Positions 25,401-32,861 of a DNA stretch of 64,000 bases are shown here, in pieces. A program made the translations under genes and the position numbers. Source of the stretch: Rhabditophanes sp. KR3021 (lineage: Eukaryota > Nematoda > Chromadorea > Rhabditida > Alloionematidae). The stretch spans positions 5,580,001 through 5,644,000 of the forward strand of contig CAUJLY010000006.1 of assembly GCA_963281155.1 (NCBI GenBank). Reading direction: 5' to 3'. How positions within the stretch are numbered: position 1 is the stretch's first letter; the number at the start of each line of letters is the position of its first letter. Under the pieces are notes generated by a model. The model saw only the letters and a list, made by a program, of their open reading frames with translations. It was not told the origin of the DNA and did not search any database.

Positions 25401-26384
25401 AGATTCGGTCAAACTTAAAACTTCCAATTTGTTTTGATTAGTATAGATAGTTCTAAGAATCATATTTGAAGCCATTAAATTTAAAACTTTATTTTGCAAA
25501 TTAATAATATCCGGTGTCTGTCCAATTTTAAGTTGTGCACCTTCAATAAGTGAATTGAAATAAGAATTATTTATGTTTTTGATGAATAAGTATCTAATTT
25601 GGTTTGTTGTAGGTTTAATGTAAAATATTTCCTTTTCCTTCTTGACGATATGAGTTTTATCTTCTACTTTTTCACAACTTTGTTGGAGAAAATGAGATAG
25701 CTTTGTCAACGTATTATACTTTAATAACAATAGATTTGGTATAATCAAATATTCAAATCTTTTCTGAATTTCGTACTCGAATAATGAAGTTTGCAGTGAA
25801 TCCATCCCTAGTTGAATAAAAGATGTATTCATATCTGCTTCTTCTATTTCATTTATAAGGATTTTATTCAGATAGTTAACCAAATAATTCTCAATTGCAT
25901 TACAGTCATTTTGTTTAGATGTAAGATGAGCTATTTCAAAGTTATGAGACTGTAGTATTCGTAAATTATTTTCAGCTCCTAGGAATAGCAGTGAATTCTC
26001 AAAAGAGTGCAGATATGGCAATTTTATGCTAAACCTGTAATCATGAAAATTATCCAAAACTTGTAGGGGCAAATTTGATACAAAGATATTGAGTAATTCA
26101 TTATAATTGTAAGTATAGTTTGATTTGAAATCAAAAGATATTTGATGAAGATTTGAGCAAATACTAGAATGCACTTTTGAATTTATAGTTAATCTATGTG
26201 TATTTTGAATATTGGCATAAATGAAAAAACCATTAACACCTTTTATGCATAATGAGTGGTGTAATTCGGTTTGCTTTGATGTTTGTATTTGAATATCGGT
26301 AATATGAATGTACAAAGAATCATTGAAATAGTGGTGCTTAAAATATTCTAATAATATTAATAGATTGTTTTTAAAAGCATCCAT
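16422..26384 (-). CDS. nrps-1: Non-ribosomal peptide synthetase, 3320 aa, intronless (NRPS-1-like)
   Basis: One uninterrupted 9963-nt frame. Domains by motif (residues approximate): 1-165 unrecognised; T1, Ser196 in LGMDSLQ; C1, HHCACDG at 371-377; A1 about 690-1130 with TSGTTGNSK and NGKIDR; T2, Ser1176 in KGGTSIS; C2, HHIAVDG at 1341-1347; T3, Ser1627 in LGGNSIS; C3, GHTCVDG with H1810; A2 about 2100-2510 with TSGTTGIPK, YGPTETTG and YKTGDL; T4, Ser2557 in VGGNSIN; C4, HHIISDA at 2744-2750; T5, Ser3066 in LGGDSLL; TE about 3095-3320 with GASFGG (Ser3186) and a GDH (His3298). No ketosynthase, methylation or epimerisation domain is seen. Such enzymes build peptides on phosphopantetheine arms and release them through TE. 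Order and nematode context match NRPS-1, which with PKS-1 makes nemamides in C. elegans; orthology is inferred. AT-rich codon use matches neighbouring genes, giving no sign of recent transfer. Confidence 0.93.
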   Translation of the reverse strand: MDAFKNNLLILLEYFKHHYFNDSLYIHITDIQIQTSKQTELHHSLCIKGVNGFFIYANIQNTHRLTINSKVHSSICSNLHQISFDFKSNYTYNYNELLNIFVSNLPLQVLDNFHDYRFSIKLPYLHSFENSLLFLGAENNLRILQSHNFEIAHLTSKQNDCNAIENYLVNYLNKILINEIEEADMNTSFIQLGMDSLQTSLFEYEIQKRFEYLIIPNLLLLKYNTLTKLSHFLQQSCEKVEDKTHIVKKEKEIFYIKPTTNQIRYLFIKNINNSYFNSLIEGAQLKIGQTPDIINLQNKVLNLMASNMILRTIYTNQNKLEVLSLTESFIHLSLNDHIEPVASINVSCEIPLIAYLNIDRDKNVNLFFFCHHCACDGLSLQVIYNYLIDQFVFNKDSVQYSTFPTFEDNYFDSSNYIKDKEYWGSKLFSFSYCLYSNLKLNLLKPKNVKIKLSKSNFDVLQRLSTQTGCSFYSICLFAYRIAILKIHAIDNISIGIPCSGRIHNKFESVIGSFINPIPFIFNLHSSNTIRQEIQSHHKMLVSDLRHQALPFDQIKECSKLSGQLYDVMFIQETNILKHNISNVKKMLPLALECPQVWSIDTHVQHCEIHVSYSCDISKIEIENIIKEFDSVMKLLPFKLESSIKEMSSNYPLVAKDYPNVFPLFDILQKQADLSNTIVYNEDKSVNISLNNLLTKANFLSMTLNNEYFETFGEIAIRDIPIGIQSTRNINMLSMVLAIWKSGFAVLPINANSKLQQIKVLINSLIISEEKIAHIAHEKYIYLRKNSRNLLNYTNIFYLTETSGTTGNSKLVCSEGEGLLNLVTNYTKLFYLTNTSKIYQVVNYAFDIFFADILKAFVNGSDIVLADDQIPKIQTFDSLNISHSYIMPAYISRLNKTQLGHLQSLKYLHYGGESLSAACLDFLYKLNIIVCQEYGSTEHAIYTNILQMRKNMNPLRIGNPIDNVGIVIYEENGVYQSNLSAGILFSYGIGLFRGYLYQDTRKPNFSIQENMNGLFTKDMVYHLNNKEIILKGRLDNQIKLDGIKVDLNEIQEILLKHSNISECIVLKHNINNQNILSVHYSGIEVVNHTILFKYLESKIFVNVIPKYYFYHEQFKLNSNGKIDRKYLHDLVSSQTIKNYGCKPVNDSYSNIVKTFAKFIHCPELEISDNLFEKGGTSISLMMAVHEVAEQFNYYINLTDIFEFKSLDKIINKAQHKAEVAGNNSSFDYDAIPLTRSQNYMWFDNEVSQHSDQYSIKWKIEFNRDVDSGLISILINNLIANHPSLRSILHITSKNIFQRLLSLTECYINFSTSNSVKEGIDLTNELPISIYHVSNRSFGIDFHHIAVDGHSLQLIRKNLFVMYKLLSTNLSITEHPKIKLNSCFAKFAFDNHQMTTRSREALQQSFFKSIKTNKYIQNICFNTNQFPKEDEFSTFITILVHVLNDLKTDERFQIFTPMSLRTPHFQNIVGNFVDTFLLDITSSNQISKDIQINKQHIANVMQNKNMQLASNMNASRIMFILDTFDNNDNFMLDNEVFVRIEEEVSLYSVYNQIWTIQKQENGIKLIINYSEEKYSSNTIIGYVDSYFKILDQMNSISMLNGITSLWEDVLEVDSDFDRHKSFFELGGNSISAAILCSNIRQKYRLDCYVSILFDNPLIDNFVNHLLSFGKNSKPQNIASNVMYQGNKISNHAYSIKNHFALPILKYLEKNINNQKLTNTYCNSIKVRIENVSLKAMNVKINNVLKIQPMLRSIFEYKNGTYHTLILSLTECFINLQNVSKYTAINYNYENLFEAPWFFAYLCNDFFILEVGHTCVDGFSIICLEKYLTNTPNLYSVNQLNQIKSSFNEINNIKIDTAYKNYLKECNEQTIKQNYLFNFDPELKIVSKKITILNFKTAAEQYLKQYQCSEFVLIYGIICESLMKSLNVSKLCILSTFDSRQIIYDLDKAVGMFVNVLPVLIQSPDQDHIREAISYMANRCHLDIEEYFNSNAQIMITQMNPVKGMKNKIDKKSKFDLTIFVETSDELNIVIQGSEKLFNTDWMQNLLVLIQEILTEKFQQTKQRDYPGNLTLLSILCKQAELTPYNFAIKTKLSCLTYSNLIEAITILCFNLQRQYFIQFGETIVPESIISFLASKSTDHILTILAILKCGAAYNPIDDKYPTERIDKILENCSTMLFFNNKNIIQIHKQTYFYFFRHLQSNLSYIINTSGTTGIPKAVCIGQEGLINMITESTRNFKLSSTDTVYQFTNLVYDNSVLEIFSTLCNGSSLYQSQQPFDSLVFVDEIREFQITHAMLFPGIIKTFNDDELLKMNILKYWIVGAEKLPQALLNKMIMNKVATIQNYGPTETTGYCIWRFMRSNDNAQCLGKPIANMKYRIIENELELSGIGLMWGYINNNTREWYKTGDLVSTINQNILFNCRKDKQIKIYGHRVELIEIEGIIELLDEIKECKAVFSESINIVYVGSTKLEHDYIIQHCKKYLPLYCLPKRSLKLEKIPLTSNNKVNEEEILNLINEGRQNSNSSHNQHIVENTIIQIWGKVLEMEGIHLNTPFFSVGGNSINGALLSYEMNKLLEPDVYVLDIYKYETIGNIIKNKKLQIKKNCEKRTKANSIDLTSLNLSYQQQQMYLLNQTHDYKNCNIVFAEEAKVEYNNLELWQISFLKLLANNVMLRTIYFENDSFTIIQEVLSLTESYFDLNIIEVQSSNELKIQITNYHSHRFDLQNELPVKPFIFSISNNTITFVLILHHIISDAWTTKLINKEMNCYVKSQVVSRKDPFQYVLYSQEEQRKQKMYQQKCKIIVNSLSISTTPLYFYRQDQKIEKLIFYYKINLSKRQSYQLGRLCDTYKITPFVTFLTLYIIHRQQSFVDNNCDFLRIAFPFFNRSTANQDCVGIFLNNVIMEFAKIKNQTSSFFDNCQHIQTNYQQMNDYMDVPWSFVQSQMRIENFVDKYPYHVYFNCRYNMEYSQNTFKTDTEQFIESDFRDNSHPIQLNIDKIGDDWSIEYIINSDVTNKNTADKMFMHFEDTLKLYLPTLSNNKIILECIKQILKLPFEYDLDMNDNFYSLGGDSLLLLKLISILRQKHAIFLDINELLYCQTISDIMSLTQNSSSDKIRYRILIFPALYGNMIPYQQFINEINKITKHIELINIEYPKIISIFSTLTEFTNYLRICYQSKYTTFPGITLMIGASFGGLVAYEFSKNLIDTHVFNIDGILNSSNNKSPTFEEHGDYIIKHLNKLIPSESNTFKSIIKQSWDLLQLSINYVPYYDTQKCMTLLVSNKSNEEAWSNYCVVSKYQLEGDHTQILSYPNIKLIMEVIKKKFFI

Positions 26385-26934
26385 AACAAAATATAGTTGA
26401 ATGAGAAAATGCGCAATGAAAAAATCGTGATAATAATCGTAGATTCATAATTAGTTTCACTTTCTAATTGACAAAAGTAAGGCTAATTAGAAATGATTTG
26501 TGTTAATTATAAAGGAAGACGGTACAAATACATATATAATGTATTTTCTATGGTTCACATGATTGTATTATTATTTAAATGATGCCAATTTATCTTTTTA
26601 ATTAAATAACCCTTTGATAATGCTATTTAATTAAGATTCGGTTTGATTAAAATTTGAATAAACAAATTTACCTTCATAAGACAATACACTATAAAATAAT
26701 GATCATTAAGAAGTATATTTTCTCTACTCTCTTCGTATATTCTTTTATCAATTAAATTTTGTAGTATGTAGCATGCAAAATGTACGAAAACAGTCTAACG
26801 ATTTTAAATTACCTTTTAATCACACATCTTATTTGTCGTTTGTAGTCCCCATTATTCAGATGTTTTAGGTTATTTAAAGAATTTGTTTTTACCTTAGATA
26901 TCATTTTAGTATTTGCTAATAAATAACTATCAGA
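26385..26934. promoter_or_regulatory. 550-bp head-to-head intergenic region (NRPS / dhs-28-like)
   Basis: The NRPS (minus) and the DHS-28-like gene (plus) start 550 bp apart in opposite directions, so their promoters share this AT-rich segment. Acceptor-like TTAG sites near 26897 and 26908 precede the plus-strand ATG. No coding exon is visible in either direction and no specific factor site was identified. Confidence 0.5.
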
Positions 26935-28458
26935 ATGACACAACTTAGATTTGATGGTAAGGTTGTGATCGTCACTGGAGCTGGCGGCGGTCTTGGCCGT
27001 ACGTATGCGCTTGAATTCGCCAAAAGAGGTGCCAAAGTTGTTGTCAACGATCTTGGGGGAAATGCACATGGCACTGACGCTAGTACATCAATGGCCGATC
27101 AAGTTGTAAAGGAAATTATTGCTAGGGGCGGAATTGCCGTTGCTAACTATGATAGTGTTGAATTAGGAGAAAAAGTCGTCAAAACTGCAATTGATAACTT
27201 TGGAAGAGTTGGTAAGATTAAGTTGTGCCAATAAATAATTATTTGTTTAAGACATAATCATCAACAATGCTGGAATTTTAAGAGACAAAGCATTCGGAAA
27301 TATCACCGAACTAGATTGGGATTTAATTCAGAAAGTTCATCTAAAGGGCGCTTATGCCGTTACTAAAGCGGCTTGGCCATACATGAAAAAACAAAATTAC
27401 GGAAGAATTGTCGTAACTTCATCAAACTCTGGAGTATACGGAAACTTCGGGCAAGCTAATTATTCAGCTGCCAAGCTAGGGTTGATTGGATTATCAAATA
27501 CATTGGCTATTGAAGGAGCCAAAAACAATATCAAAGTTAATGCTCTTGTTCCAACTGCTGGATCCAGACTTACTCTAACTGCTATGCCCGAGGAGCTTGT
27601 AGAAAAATTAAAGCCCGAGTTTGTTACTCCTCTTGTCGTCTACATGTCCCATGAATCTTTTGGAGAAAGCGGCAAAATCTTTGAAGCTGGAGCTGGATGG
27701 TTTGGACAGATTCAATTTTTTAGATCAAATGGAAAAGTCATTAAAGATGCTAGTGTCGAAGATGGTAAGACATCATTATAAGTACATTAAATAATACATT
27801 ACTTTTTTAGTTGCAAAACACTGGAATGACATAAGTTGCATGAAAAGTGCGAAACATTTTGAGAGTGGCAACGGTAAATTTTAATAGTCGCTGTCTTATC
27901 ATACATTTTCAAATGTAGTCTATTAATGTCGTATCAAAATATTGTTTCCTTTCAGATATCTTGACCGATTTATTGGGTTCCTTATCAACAGAGCACGGCG
28001 TACGTTATATATAGTCACATTGACTATTACTTTTACCTATTTGTCATTCCATTTACTAAACCTTTTTTTAGGACGAACCTTCTGGAAACATGGATAAAAT
28101 TGCTAGCGGAGCTATTTTTGGCGAAATCGCAGAAAGAGTAAAGGAAAATCCTGCTCTTGTCAAGAATGTTAAAGCCATTATTGCTTATAGCATTACCCAA
28201 AATGGAAAAGAAGTTTCTAAAGTTGTTTTAGACTTCAAAAATGCTCCATATAATGTCTATGAAGGAGAAGTCAAAAATAATGAAAAGACAGCTGCTGTTG
28301 TTACCGTTGATGACCAAGACTTTCTTAAAATTGCTACTGGAGAAATGAACGCCCAAAAAGCTTTTATGTCAGGAAAACTCAAAGTCAAGGGAAATATTAT
28401 GCTTTTACAAAAACTTCAAGCTGTTATGGAGAAGAATAAACCAAAGGCTAAATTGTAA
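26935..28458 (+). CDS. dhs-28: DHS-28-like peroxisomal 3-hydroxyacyl-CoA dehydrogenase (SDR + SCP2)
   Basis: Five exons, 26935-27211, 27252-27764, 27811-27873, 27956-27999 and 28072-28458, encode 427 aa. Residues about 5-250 are a short-chain dehydrogenase with the cofactor motif TGAGGGLG, the NNAG motif, catalytic Ser in SSNSG, and YSAAK. After a linker made from two tiny exons, residues about 305-427 form an SCP2 sterol-carrier domain ([36 protein letters not shown]). The protein ends in AKL, a peroxisomal targeting signal type 1. Human HSD17B4 has a hydratase domain between these two; its absence matches C. elegans DHS-28, which performs the dehydrogenase step of peroxisomal beta-oxidation and shortens ascaroside side chains, with MAOC-1 providing the hydratase separately. 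Orthology is inferred from the domain order. Confidence 0.93.
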
Positions 28459-28570
28459 GAAAAAGTAACTTTAATAGATGTTTAGTGATTAATTAATTAC
28501 GAATAAACTATATTACATGTATTTTAAAATTAGTTTATTAGTGTAGAATAATTGATCTTTAATTTAAACA

Positions 28571-30382
28571 TCATTCGTCCTTTTGATGGACATTTTTGTT
28601 ATAACGTTTGACAAGTGTATTTAAAAATACCGCAATTTTGTAAAAAATAAAGGAAAGAATGGAGATAATTGATAAAACAAACATCATGATATCTAACATT
28701 GCAAACTTCCATAGTGGCATATCTTTGTCAGGCAGATCAAATGTCAACAAGTTTCCAAACTCGGCAGCAAACCTCACTTAAAAAAAGAAGTATTAATTTA
28801 CTCAAAGAACAGGGTGTACTTACCATGACTAAGGAAAATTTCTTTTGGATCCATAGGCCTGTTTTTAATCATTTTTGCAACTAATTTCATGTTTTTTTTA
28901 TATTTCGGATTATCTAACAGGCTTCCTATACTCGTTATAAGTTTTTGTCCGTTGTTATTAAATTCTTTTTTGTCTAGAAATTTTCCTATTCCAGAATAAG
29001 CAACATATTGTGCATTTCTTGGCTGATCTCCATACAATGGAATAGTTAATAATGGGACACCGTATTTTGCACCTTCAATAATCGAATTCATTCCAGCATG
29101 TGTCAGAAATGCCGAGCTACAAATTGATACTTTTTATTTTTTTAAAACTAAATTAAACTTGCCATCGACTATCATTTAAAATATCAACTTGTGGAAGCCA
29201 TTTAGTCATGATAACATTTTCAATATCCTGGGGTTTATCATTAAAATCTCCGTCATATTTCCAAATGAAGGTAACGTTTGAAAAAGTTCGGAACATATTA
29301 AACAAATTTGTTTTCATTGTTTTGGTCATAAATGAGCTCTTCGCGATTGATCCAAAACTTACGATTACATTTTGTTTGCGTAACGACAATATTTTATTGT
29401 ACTCTTCATCTACTGCATTTGACTTAGCAATTCCAAAACCTCCTATTTGAAGAATTTTAGATGAAGTTGGTATAGCATAATTTACGAGAGGATCAGTATT
29501 TAAAAAATAAAAGGCTGACTTTTTAAACTCTTCGTCAAGGTCAATTTTTAAATGTGGTGCATACTTGTGGAACATTTCATTTCCAAAGCTAACAGCGTTA
29601 TTAACTACCATTTTATTTGCGAAAAATGCAAATAGATTCCATATTCTATTTATAAAAGAAATGTCGGCCGCGAATGGAGCTGATAAAGATGGAATTTGAG
29701 CAATGGGAAAAGTTAATCCAAAACTACTGAATTGAGCATCCGATGGCAGACCAGACATCACAGAAACATGCTTTTTAATCCCATACATTTTGAACAGTCC
29801 AAAACCAACGTACGAAAATGCTTTAACAGTTAAATAAATAGTAGACATTAAAGCATACCTTCAGTTATTCCAAGATCAAATTGCTCCTCAATCATTTTTT
29901 GTGTTAATTCTGAATCTAATAAAATATGTTCACAAGCATCTGTTTGCCACTGTGATAGGCCGCGTAATTCCTATTAATTAATCCTTAACAAGTAATTTAC
30001 AAAATACTTACGCCAACAATATCAAACGGGTTTTTCGTATTCTCGTGTGTCCATGAACCTTCACTAACAAATCTTATGTTACCGGCACCAGCATCAATTG
30101 TATCATTCCTTGATTTTGGTTTGACGACTTTAGCTAGTTTTGATAGATTATCTTTTATATGTGGATTCATTGGTACCTCCAAAATTGTCTAAAAGAAACA
30201 TAAACACTACAAAATACACTTATTTGTTTACATACAACGTCATGCCCATCGCTCGCTAATAAATCAGCAATATTGGCCATAAATCTAGAATGACTACCAG
30301 CAAAAACTGGATTGTAGACAAATATTTTGTATCCATGGCTTGGAGGCAACAAAAGTAATAACAGAAAAACCTTTAAAAGCAT
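28571..30382 (-). CDS. UDP-glycosyltransferase (UGT)
   Basis: Six exons on the minus strand, 30382-30236, 30188-30012, 29970-29859, 29820-29163, 29116-28824 and 28776-28571, encode 530 aa, the normal UGT length. A signal peptide (MLLKVFLLLLLLPPSHG) leads to the acceptor-binding half with putative catalytic H31 in GSHSRFM. The donor-binding half has VIVSFGSIA and the UGT signature WLPQVDIL ... FLTHAGMNSIIEGAKYGVP ... PLYGDQPRNAQ. A C-terminal membrane helix (LDIMMFVLSIISILSFIFY) and short basic tail anchor it in the ER, active site luminal. It should conjugate small lipophilic molecules with a UDP-sugar; substrate unknown. The intron inside the signature (29162-29117) works only with a GC donor, GCAAGT, giving DSRC-SAFLTHAG; other donors break the frame. 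Confidence 0.93.
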
Positions 30383-30970
30383 AGTTTATTTAATTGACTT
30401 TCAACTAAATGCACTAATATATGCCTTAAATACCAAATTTATTTGAACTATGTTACACAATCGACATATAAAAGATACAAAAGATGCTAATTTTAAATTT
30501 CCTTGAATTGGAAACCTGAATATAGTCATGCGCGCATTATATTCACAATTATTCAACTCTAATTTGATACAAATTTGTTTCCTAATATTACTTTGATATA
30601 ATTCGGTTTATTTGGAATATTTGAACATAAATTGCACTTGATATTATATTTATTTGAATTGGCAGACAAGATTAAAACTTCTGTAGGCGTATTAACAACA
30701 GGATTATTTTTGTACATCAGAAACTTCAAATTTTGTGTAGCTTAAAGCTTAATGTGTATTTGATCGCAACTTCTTCTAATGTAAACTAGTAGAATGGAAA
30801 AGTTATGCGTCTGTGGAAGTTTTTAAAGAGAGGTATACATGTATTATTTCCTCATTTATTCCCAGATGACATTTGTTGATGTGACGCTTTTGAATTGAAT
30901 AAGTCCAAGCAAAAGAAATAACTTCTTTTCATTTATAAGCAATTTCCTAAGTTATTTCAAATCAAATAAG
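30383..30970. other. Intergenic between divergent UGT and Orai starts
   Basis: This 588-bp AT-rich region separates the UGT start (minus) from the upstream Orai first exon (plus). It presumably holds both promoters. No additional gene was seen. Confidence 0.5.
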
Positions 30971-32306
30971 ATGGTTGATTTCAAAGAAGTTTTGGTAATA
31001 ATATTATTGTATTTAAAATGACCATTAATTTTTATTATTTAAGACAAAGTTGGATAGTCTAATGGCGAAGGAAAAAAGGAACAACAAAGTTTGTCCAGTG
31101 CTTGATCAACCCATTCAAAACAATGAGTTTTTATCAATGAATGATCAAACAAACAGTTTACAAAGATCTGTATCGCAGTCTTCTTTACCTAGTAAGGCTT
31201 CTATATTTTATTCACTCGAATCAAGTAATATCATTTATTTTATGTTATAGTATACGTCTTTTAAGGTCACCCATGTAAAAATATTTTTGAGCAGATATGA
31301 ATTGAACTTTTAAAAATTTAGAAATCACTCTTAAGAACACAATAGTGACTTTTATTAATTGTTTTTAAATGATTCTTATTTGTGGTTTATTGTGCAAAAA
31401 TCATTACTACATGATTACTACATGATTTATTAATATTAGTCATTTTTTACAGCATTTTTACCATTGTTGTATTATTATTAATCTAAATTTATAAACATGA
31501 GTGATCTTATACCCGATAGACCATCTCTTATTTCCTACTCTAATTGCAAAATTTCAGCTCCCAAGTTGCAAGAAAAACAAATGAAAGGGAATAGTGTACA
31601 TCCAAGCGAGCGACAATTATCAACAACTTTCCCGATACATTTCGAACATGGCATGGCGTGCCAGCAAAAAACGAGGCTTAAAAAATTTCAGGGTGAATTA
31701 GACGGTCATGAGAAGTTCCATTATTCATTAGTACGTCAACAATTAAAAGCGTCTTCACGTACTTCCGCACTTTTGGCCGGTTTTGCAATGGTAGCCCTGG
31801 TTGAACTGCAGTATGAAAGCACAACACCGCATGTGCTTTTGATATTGTTGTCGATTGTAACGACTCTTTTGGTTTCAGTTCATTTGTTAGCTTTAATGAT
31901 ATCAACATGTCTTCTGCCATACATCGAAGCTAGTGGATGTTCAGAAGATTCTCCGCACAAACGTTTAAAATTTTACATAAATTTAGCTTGGATATTCAGT
32001 ACCTGCATAGGATTGATACTTTTTTTATTAGAAATTGCTATTATTTTATTCATCAAATTCGAAGCAGTAAATTATTTACCCGCGGCTTATTTAGCCGGTG
32101 CTATTCTGATCCCAGTATTTATTTTATTCTTCCTTTTTTCTTGTCTGATTCATCGAGACAGAACTACACACTCAATTAACAGAGCGGAAATGAAAATGGC
32201 TAGTTTTAAAGACAAATATGCTCGAGATGAAGATTATGAAAATGGCAAAAGTATCGGAAAGAACTTTACTACTGTTAAATGTGCTGGACAACCATATGAC
32301 ATTTGA
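30971..32306 (+). CDS. orai-1: Orai store-operated calcium channel, two possible 5' ends
   Basis: The core exon encodes four membrane segments with the Orai hallmarks: LKASSRTSALLAGFAMVAL leading to the pore glutamate (E103 of the short form, in VELQYE), HLLALMISTCLLPYIEA in TM2, and SPHKRLKFYINLAWIFSTC. Orai forms the CRAC channel opened by STIM when ER calcium falls. Two N-termini are possible. The short form starts at 31497 (269 aa). A long form uses 30971-30994 and 31044-31191, then an acceptor inside the core exon at 31556-31557 (TTTCAG), joining in frame at 31558 to give 306 aa with a Ser/Asn/Gln-rich N-terminus (MVDFKEVLTKLDSLMAKEKR at its start). The 366-bp intron thus contains the short form's promoter and first codons. 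Both readings keep the frame exactly. Confidence 0.92.
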
Positions 32307-32524
32307 TAAAGAACTTTGAATACAATAGACAAATGATATTTTGTAATATATACTTAAGTGGACCGTTAATCCTTTGGTCTCGAAGAATATGTTTGTATTA
32401 ACACTTTTATAATTAACTAGTTTATCTTAAACAAGCTCGTATCATTCCGTTCCTCTCCATTTTTACAATATAAAATAAGCTTGCTACCTTATTGAATTTC
32501 ATTGTGTATTAAAGTTTATTAAGT

Positions 32525-32861
32525 ATGTATCGTTGTATGAATGTGCTCATTATCTTTGTTATTTTCTTTTTTGGTCTACTTGGGAAGGCACAAGAAGTCG
32601 AAGAAGATAAAGATATTGTTGTTGGAAGTGGTAAGTATTTATTTGCATTGTCATTTTTGTTATTATTTTGTAGAAATTGGTCCATGTGTTAATGGATTTT
32701 GTCCCAGAGCTTATTCGTGTTTCGAAAACAACTGTTTCAAAATGCTCAAAACACCTGAATTAATGGCTATTGGTCCATGTATTGCAGGAAGATGCCCTCA
32801 TGGCTTCCGATGCCGCAACGAAGCTAATGATTGCATTCCCACTGAAGTAGCTTTAGAATAA
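32525..32861 (+). CDS. Small secreted cysteine-rich protein, two CPxGxxC-type repeats
   Basis: Exons 32525-32630 and 32674-32861 encode 97 aa. The first exon gives a signal peptide (MNVLIIFVIFFFGLLGKAQ region) and an acidic linker. The second exon holds two similar units, IGPCVNGFCPRAYSCFENNC and IGPCIAGRCPHGFRCRNEAN followed by DC, each with cysteines in a C-x4-C-x5-C spacing plus a closing Cys. Such GPCxxGxCPxG modules are common in nematode secreted proteins; they are probably disulphide-bonded. No enzymatic or toxin function can be assigned. An AATAAA follows within 60 bp of the stop. Confidence 0.85.

Noticed and set aside
16422..26384. Recent horizontal transfer of the NRPS from a bacterium
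   Set aside because: Codon and base use are as AT-rich as the neighbours, the flanks are ordinary nematode genes, no mobile element is nearby, and nematodes are known to carry an NRPS of this type. Old transfer cannot be excluded.
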